Assembly (NCBI GenBank): GCA_965217685.1
Contig: CBDCIZ010000003.1
Coordinates: forward strand, 1,426,001-1,490,000
DNA: 64,000 bases
From: Aurantimonas sp965217685
Lineage (GTDB): Bacteria; Pseudomonadota; Alphaproteobacteria; Rhizobiales; Rhizobiaceae
Direction: 5' to 3'
Below, piece after piece: positions 58,093-64,000 of this stretch (position 1 is its first letter; each line of letters opens with the position of its first letter). The position numbers were made by a program, and so were the translations under genes. The notes under the pieces are model-generated. The model was not told the DNA's origin. It did not search any database and saw only the letters and a program-made list of their open reading frames with translations.

Positions 58093-58414
58093 CATCAACG
58101 TCAACATGCGGGACGGGAACAATGTCGGCCACATAGGTCACACGATCACGTTCCATGCGCCTCCGCCAAGCGCTAATGCAATCTGGCAAGATGGGCAAGT
58201 CGTCGGAGAGATTGGTTCCGCACCAGTAGCGGGAGACGGTACTTATATGTTTGGAAAGCTTTTTGTTGGCGGCTCTTTCGACTCTGCGCGCGAGTTCAAA
58301 GTTCAGGGTATCCCGCTAAAGGTTGATAGAATGGGCGCACAAACATCCGCCTCTATAGGGGGAAGGCCTGAACAGAGAACGCTCTGGAATGCTGTCTGCA
58401 CGATCCTCGGCTAG
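58064..58414 (+). CDS. Unrecognised soluble protein with MRDGN motif (cassette ORF2)
   Basis: Protein of 116 residues without membrane helix or signal peptide. INVNMRDGNNVGHIGHTIT at 11-29 matches the tail motif of the preceding gene; a third, weaker copy (WQDGQVVGEIGS) is at about 41-52. The alternating hydrophobic pattern suggests short beta strands. The remainder includes Gly-rich strands and ends with ILG. The start lies inside the end of ORF1, indicating translational coupling. Composition is unlike neighbours. Confidence 0.62.
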   Translation: MSDEERKIGDINVNMRDGNNVGHIGHTITFHAPPPSANAIWQDGQVVGEIGSAPVAGDGTYMFGKLFVGGSFDSAREFKVQGIPLKVDRMGAQTSASIGGRPEQRTLWNAVCTILG

Positions 58415-58706
58415 CTTGGACGCCATTCGGCTTGTCCTCGACCTAGGCCTAGGCGCGCTTGTCAAGCGCCAAGCCTCTCGTCAAAGCATTCCTCGTTGTC
58501 GGCCTGCCGACTAAGCCCCATGTTTCTGAAAAGCTGAATCTGCAACAGAACTACGCATTCCGTTTCAAGCCTAAGCGCGGCAAGACGGCTTGCCGCGCCT
58601 GCACACCACTCCCAAGGTGGCGCCTGACGGTAAGAGGGGTCCAACGCCGGCTCGCCCCTGTCTCTCAAGCCGAGAACGGTCGGTCTTCGCGACCGCGTGT
58701 CTCGCC
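58415..58706. other. Intergenic region with small inverted repeats
   Basis: About 290 bp between the cassette and the ROK gene. It holds CCTAGGCCTAGG, GCGCTTG-T-CAAGCGC and GTCGGC-CT-GCCGAC, all near 58440-58515. None has a T-run; no protein is recognised. Confidence 0.4.
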
Positions 58707-60032
58707 TCACCCCCGGTCGGCGTAAAGCACCCGGTGATCGAGCAGGAATTTGGCGAAGAAGGGCAGGCTCGCCGAGCCGATCTCGCGGGCCGAATCGCCG
58801 ATCGTGCCGGCTTCGACCTTGACGGGTGCAAGGCCCTGGCGGCGCAGCTTCGCCGTGGCGCGCTCCGTTGCGGCGACGAGCCGGGTGCGCACGCTTTTGG
58901 GGAAATTGCCGTCGATGACGGCGCATTCGAAGTCGTAGACGGAACTGGCCGAGACGATCGCATGGGCCAGCCCCTGGCCGGCGATCTCCAGCCAGCGGTC
59001 GAGCACCGCACCGAGGCCGTCCCAGGCGGCCGGCGAGAGCCACAGCGCCGAGGGATCGCCGCCCTCCGCGGCGACCATCTTTTCCAGCACATGCACCGAG
59101 GCGACGTTGATGAGCTGGTCGAAGGCCGGTTCGACCGGGCGCGGGCTCTTGTCGGGACCGCCCTTGCCGCCGTCGAGGAGGCCGCGGGCCGGCCGCGGCA
59201 CCGGCATCGAACCGAGCGCGCCGGCATTGCCCATGCGGCCCGAGACGAGGTCGCCGTCGATGACGATGCCGCCGCCGGCGAAGGCCCCGACGAAGAAATA
59301 GACGAAATCGGAAGACACGACCTCGCCGAAGACGTTCTCCGCCGCACAGGCCGCCGTCGCGTCGTTGGCGACATCGACCGGCGTGCCGGTGATGGCTTCG
59401 AGCTCGGCGACGATGTCGAGATGCCGCCAGGGCTCCATCCGTTCGGCCGGTGCGCCGATCTCCTCGGCCCAGGACCACAATTCGAACGGCATGGCGACAC
59501 CGAGGCCGACGATCCGCGCCCTGAGCTTGGCCGGCAAAGCGTCGATGACGGCGCCTTGCGAGGCGGCGACGAAGTCGAGGATGGTCGCGACTTCGGGGAA
59601 GGCATAGGTCAGGCGCTTGCGCGCCCTGATCGTGCCGACGAAATCCATCAGCACGAGCTCGACCGAGCGGCGGCCGATCTTCAGTCCGAGGGCGAAGGCC
59701 CCGTCCGGATTGAGCCGCATCGGGATCGAGGGCTGGCCGACGCGGCCGCGGCGCGGCTTTTCGCGCAGCACCAGCTCTTCCGATTCCAGCACCCGCATGA
59801 TCACCGAGGCGGTCTGCGGCGACAGGCCGGTGCGCCGGGCGACGTCGGCCTTGGCGAGTTCGCCGTGACGGCGGATCAGGGTCAGGACGGCGCGCTCGTT
59901 GTGGGCGCGCAGGCCCGACTGGTTGGAGCCGCGCATGCGCGCGTCGCCGCCCTCGTGGCCGCGTCCGAGGCCGTCGAAGCCGAAGCCGCCGGTTGCGTCG
60001 CCGGGCTGGCGCGAGATGATGGCGTGCTCCAT
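58707..60032 (-). CDS. ROK family transcriptional regulator
   Basis: Protein of 441 residues: an N-terminal winged helix-turn-helix (LAKADVARRTGLSPQTASVIMRVLESEELV, about 53-82) and a ROK sugar-kinase-like domain, with GAFAGGGIVIDGDLVSGRMGNAGALGSM for sugar binding. The zinc CxCGxxGC motif of NagC is not present. ATG 60032 has GGGAGAGGATC upstream. Its position, divergent from frcBCA, makes it the probable regulator (FrcR-like) of that transporter. Confidence 0.88.
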   Translation of the reverse strand: MEHAIISRQPGDATGGFGFDGLGRGHEGGDARMRGSNQSGLRAHNERAVLTLIRRHGELAKADVARRTGLSPQTASVIMRVLESEELVLREKPRRGRVGQPSIPMRLNPDGAFALGLKIGRRSVELVLMDFVGTIRARKRLTYAFPEVATILDFVAASQGAVIDALPAKLRARIVGLGVAMPFELWSWAEEIGAPAERMEPWRHLDIVAELEAITGTPVDVANDATAACAAENVFGEVVSSDFVYFFVGAFAGGGIVIDGDLVSGRMGNAGALGSMPVPRPARGLLDGGKGGPDKSPRPVEPAFDQLINVASVHVLEKMVAAEGGDPSALWLSPAAWDGLGAVLDRWLEIAGQGLAHAIVSASSVYDFECAVIDGNFPKSVRTRLVAATERATAKLRRQGLAPVKVEAGTIGDSAREIGSASLPFFAKFLLDHRVLYADRG

Positions 60033-60549
60033 GGTGATCCTCTCCCTCTTGCTGTTTGTTCTCCCGGCACGGCAGCCGGTGCGAACCGGCGCCGTGTCGT
60101 CCGGCCCTGGCCGCACGCACGGCGAGCCATCGTGCGCGTCACGGTGTGCGTCACGGATCGTGATCCCGGCCGTTCGCCGGGGCCGTCATTTTGGGTCGCC
60201 GCCCGTCACGTCCGATCACGGCCCTTGCCCACCGGGCTTCGCGCGCCTTGCGGCAACCGCGTTCCGGCGCGTCGCGACATCCCGTCTCGCGTGATCACGC
60301 CGCAAAGTCGAAGGTCTGCGACTTGAAGTTTCGAGATCGCATCGCAAAAGGTTTCACCCGGACGTGACGTCTGGCGCCAACGCTCGGTAAGCTAGCGGTT
60401 CCGCTTTAATAAATCCACCTGATTTACGTACGTTGACAAGGTTGCGAACATGGTGTTTCGTAAACCGGAACGGACGGCGAGGAGGCCGCCCGAAGCCGAT
60501 CGACCGGCGCGTTTCGACGTCGGCGTCCGCACCATCCGGGAGGAATTTC
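60033..60549. other. Divergent control region between ROK gene and frcB
   Basis: A 517-bp gap with no convincing gene. The part next to frcB holds the operator candidate at 60410-60426, AGCGG-TT-CCGCT at 60394-60405, and TTGACA at 60433-60438, a possible -35 without an obvious -10. Confidence 0.45.
60410..60426. promoter_or_regulatory. Candidate ROK regulator operator
   Basis: TAAATC-CACCT-GATTTA, a perfect inverted repeat with 6-bp arms, is 6 bp before TTGACA in the divergent control region. The spacing suits repression of frcB by the ROK protein. Confidence 0.45.
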
Positions 60550-61581
60550 GTGACCATCGCCAAGCTTCTTGCATCGACGTCCATCGCCGCCGCCCTGTCG
60601 CTCGGTGCCTTTGCCGCGCCCGCCTTTGCGGCCGACGAGACCGTCTGCCTGATCACCAAGACCGACACCAACCCGTTCTTCGTCAAGATGAAGGAGGGCG
60701 CCGAGGCCAAGGCCAAGGAACTGAGCCTCAACCTCCAGTCCTATGCCGGCCGCATCGACGGCGACACCGAGAGCCAGGTCGCGGCCATCGAGAGCTGCAT
60801 CGCCGGCGGCGCCAAGGGCATCCTGATCACGCCGACCGACACCAAGGCCCTCGTGCCCGTGGTCAAGAAGGCCCGCGACGCCGGCCTTCTGGTCATCGCC
60901 CTCGACACCGCCTTCGATCCGCCGAGCGCGGCCGACGCGACCTTCGCCACCGACAATTTCAAGGCCGGCGAGCTGATCGGCGAATGGGCGAAGAAGACCC
61001 TCGGCGACAAGGCGGCCGACGCCCGCATCGCCTTTCTCGACCTGATCCCGGCCCAGCCTTCGGTCGACGTCCAGCGCGACCAGGGCTTCATGACCGGCTT
61101 CGGCATCGACACCAAGGACAAGACGGTGATCGGCGACGAGGACGACGAGCGCATTGCCGGCCACGACATCACCAACGGCAACGAAGAGGGCGGCCGGTCG
61201 GCCATGGAGAACCTGCTCCAGAAGGACCCGACCATCAACGTCGTCTACACGATCAACGAGCCCGCCGCGGCCGGCGCCTACCAGACGCTGAAATCCCTCG
61301 GCAAGGACGCCGACACGCTGGTCGTCTCGATCGACGGCGGCTGCCCCGGCGTCCAGAACGTCAAGGAAGGCGTCATCGGCGCGACCTCGATGCAGTATCC
61401 GCTGAAGATGGCGGCGCTCGGCGTCGAGGCGATCGCCGAGTTCGTCAAGTCCGGCGAGAAGCCGAAGACCTCCGAGGGTCTCGACTTCACCGACACCGGC
61501 GTCGACCTCGTCACCGACAAGCCGGTCGATGGCGTCAAGTCGATCGACACGGCAGCCGGCGCCGAGGCCTGCTGGGGCTGA
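60550..61581 (+). CDS. frcB: Sugar ABC transporter substrate-binding protein, FrcB-like
   Basis: Periplasmic binding protein of 343 residues. Signal peptide of about 27 residues ending AFA-AD. The mature start ETVCLITKTDTNPFFVKMKEGA and the ITPTDTKALVPVVKKARDAG block match the fructose-binding protein FrcB of Sinorhizobium type. Start is GTG 60550, with GGGAGGAATTTC upstream; the longer frame from 60433 lacks a usable signal. First gene of frcBCA. Confidence 0.9.
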   Translation: MTIAKLLASTSIAAALSLGAFAAPAFAADETVCLITKTDTNPFFVKMKEGAEAKAKELSLNLQSYAGRIDGDTESQVAAIESCIAGGAKGILITPTDTKALVPVVKKARDAGLLVIALDTAFDPPSAADATFATDNFKAGELIGEWAKKTLGDKAADARIAFLDLIPAQPSVDVQRDQGFMTGFGIDTKDKTVIGDEDDERIAGHDITNGNEEGGRSAMENLLQKDPTINVVYTINEPAAAGAYQTLKSLGKDADTLVVSIDGGCPGVQNVKEGVIGATSMQYPLKMAALGVEAIAEFVKSGEKPKTSEGLDFTDTGVDLVTDKPVDGVKSIDTAAGAEACWG

Positions 61582-61603
61582 TCGCCTCCGGACGCGGCCG
61601 GGA

Positions 61604-61645
61604 CGGGACCGGACGGGACGCGCTTCGTCGCCCCGTCCGGTCCCG
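61604..61645 (+). terminator. Intercistronic hairpin after frcB
   Basis: CGGGACCGGACGGG and its exact complement form a 14-bp stem with a 14-base loop, between frcB and frcC. No T-run follows, so it more likely stabilises the frcB message or partly attenuates the permease genes. Confidence 0.6.
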
Positions 61646-61838
61646 GCGACCCGGTGACCGTTTTCGATCGGCCGCCAGCCGCCAGCCGCCGGGCGGCATG
61701 CCGGATGACCCGTGGGATCTGCGATGCGCGGCAGGCGGGCGATGACACGGATTTGAGCGCCGCCCGCCGCCCGCCGTGCCAGCCGCCTGCCGTGCAAGTC
61801 GCACCTTTGCGTCGACGTCCTGGGAGGGAAAACCTGCG

Positions 61839-62935
61839 ATGAACCAGTCCGACATGACAGCCAGCGCGCCCGCGAAACGGCCCGAGGCGGATGACGATTT
61901 CGAGGCCGATCTCTCCAAGGGCGACGCCGCCGTCGCCACCTTCGCCGGTCGACGCGGCGCGCTCGACACGCTCCAGCACGTCCTGCACGGCAATCCGACG
62001 CTGGTGCCGGTCATGGTGCTCCTCGTCTCCATCGCCTTCTTCGGCGTGATCGTCGGCGACCGCTTCTTCAACGCCCTGACGCTGACGCTGATCCTCCAGC
62101 AGGTGACGATCGTCGGCATCGTCGGCATCGCCCAGACCCTGGTCATCCTCACCGCCGGCATCGACCTGTCGGTCGGCGCGATCATGGTCCTGTCCTCGGT
62201 CATCATGGGCCAGCTCGCCATCACCCATGGCGTGCCGGGGCCGATCGCGATTCTCGCCGGCCTGATGGTCGGCACCCTGTGCGGCCTGATCAACGGCGCC
62301 CTCGTCGCGCTCGTCAGGCTGCCGCCCTTCATCGTCACGCTGGGCACCTGGTTCGTCTTCGAGGCGGCGAACTTCATCTATTCGGACAACGAGACCCTGC
62401 GCGCCCAAGACGTCGCCACCAATGCCCCGAGCCTGCAGTTCCTCGGCACGACCTTTCGCATGGGGGGCGCGATCTTCACCTATGGCGCGGTGTTCATGAT
62501 CCTGCTCGTGGCGCTGTTCTGGTTCGTCCTCAACCAGACCGCCTGGGGCCGCCACGTCTATGCGGTCGGCGACGACCAGGACGCCGCGCGCCTCTCCGGC
62601 ATCCGGCTGAACCGCACGCTGATTTCCGTCTACGCCGTTGCCGGCTTCATCTGCGGCCTGGCCGGCTGGGCGATCATCGGGCGTCTGGGCTCGGTGTCGC
62701 CGACCTCCGGCTACGAGGCCAACATCCAGGCGATCACCGCCGTGGTGATCGGCGGCACCTCGCTGTTCGGCGGGCGAGGCTCGGTCGTCGGCAGCCTCGT
62801 CGGCGCGCTGATCGTCGGCGTCTTCGCCATGGGCCTCAGGATCTGGGGCACCGACCCGCAATGGACGCGCCTCACCGTCGGCGCCCTCATCATCGCGGCC
62901 GTCGCCGCCGACCAGTGGATCAGGAAGGTTTCGGC

Positions 62936-62939
<4 letters not shown>
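61839..62939 (+). CDS. frcC: Sugar ABC transporter permease, FrcC-like
   Basis: Integral membrane permease of 366 residues with about ten helices. GIDLSVGAIMVLSSVIMG, LPPFIVTLGTWFVFEAANFIYSDN and VIGGTSLFGGRGSVVGSLVGALIVG are typical of the RbsC/FrcC group. A 50-residue acidic head precedes the first helix. TGGGAGGGAAAACC precedes the ATG. The stop overlaps the frcA start by 4 bp. Confidence 0.92.
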
Positions 62940-63799
<860 letters not shown>

Positions 63800-63821
63800 G
63801 GGGGGCGCGGGCATCGGGCGC

Positions 63822-63942
63822 CCCTCGTGGTTCGACAAGCTCACCATGAGGGGCCGTTTTCCGCTCGCGCCCTTCAAGGCCCTACCAGGGCAAAGGTCGC
63901 CATCCCCTTTACCCTCATGGTGAGCTTGTCGAACCACGAGGG
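63822..63942. repeat. Perfect 31-bp inverted repeat (REP-like element)
   Basis: Arms at 63822-63852 and 63912-63942 are exact reverse complements (GTGGTTCGACAAGCTCACC type) around a 59-bp spacer. The core resembles an interspersed palindromic element found in many alphaproteobacterial genomes. It follows frcA by 22 bp; a GC hairpin at 63798-63826 overlaps the left arm. Confidence 0.85.
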
Positions 63943-64000
63943 TGAAGGTTTCAGTGGAACCTACCCCACGCTGTCGACAGCATCCCCAGCAGCAGGTAAT

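Overview
The window is GC-rich chromosomal DNA of an alphaproteobacterium, most likely of the order Hyphomicrobiales (Rhizobiales). This rests on gene content and order: leuS-lptE-holA, parB-parA-rsmG-mnmG-mnmE, rho, hemJ-hemE, maf-aroE-coaE, dnaQ/secB, fxsA, Tim44-like-mltA-smr, and a fructose-type ABC transporter with a ROK regulator. No rRNA, tRNA, CRISPR array or insertion sequence was seen. Genus cannot be decided from what is visible.

Region 1 (1-16000) is mostly housekeeping: the start of htpX, a succinate dehydrogenase assembly factor-like gene, a nuclease-like exported protein, cyclopropane fatty acid synthase, the convergent leuS-lptE-holA operon (holA carries an apparent frameshift), YggS, a permease, acetyl-CoA synthetase, a metallo-beta-lactamase-fold protein and a secreted PRC-barrel protein. 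Two very short ORFs with unusually long Shine-Dalgarno sequences lie between genes at 8.2 and 13.6 kb.

Region 2 (16-36 kb) is the chromosome segregation and origin region. parB, parA, rsmG, mnmG, mnmE, ybaK-like, rho, gntK, hemJ and hemE all read leftward. maf, aroE and coaE read rightward from the 589-bp hemE-maf gap, which is the expected place for oriC. Eight GTTTCACGTGA-type parS sites run from 2.25 to 32.2 kb, densest at 16.4-23.9 kb, some inside coding sequence. A small accessory block (GFA protein, MFS exporter, LysE exporter) separates coaE from dnaQ.

Region 3 (36-48.6 kb) carries secB, fxsA, a Tim44-like protein, mltA, smr, an XRE regulator, a class II glutamine amidotransferase preceded by a CtrA-like box, an amidase, a DUF899 protein with a small membrane partner, a winged-helix regulator with a probable C-terminal frameshift, a beta-propeller protein, dgcN and rnd.

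Region 4 (48.6-64 kb) is accessory metabolism and transport. It has a 31-residue membrane peptide gene with a strong terminator; a leftward betI-betA-TAXI-TRAP cluster with a perfect 24-bp palindrome before betI; DUF1697 and DUF2585 genes; an unrecognised two-gene cassette sharing an MRDGN/GxIGH motif (57.8-58.4 kb); and a divergent ROK regulator/frcBCA system. It ends in a long perfect inverted repeat. The cassette, the oriented parS array, the long-SD microORFs and the bet-linked TRAP system are the observations most worth following.
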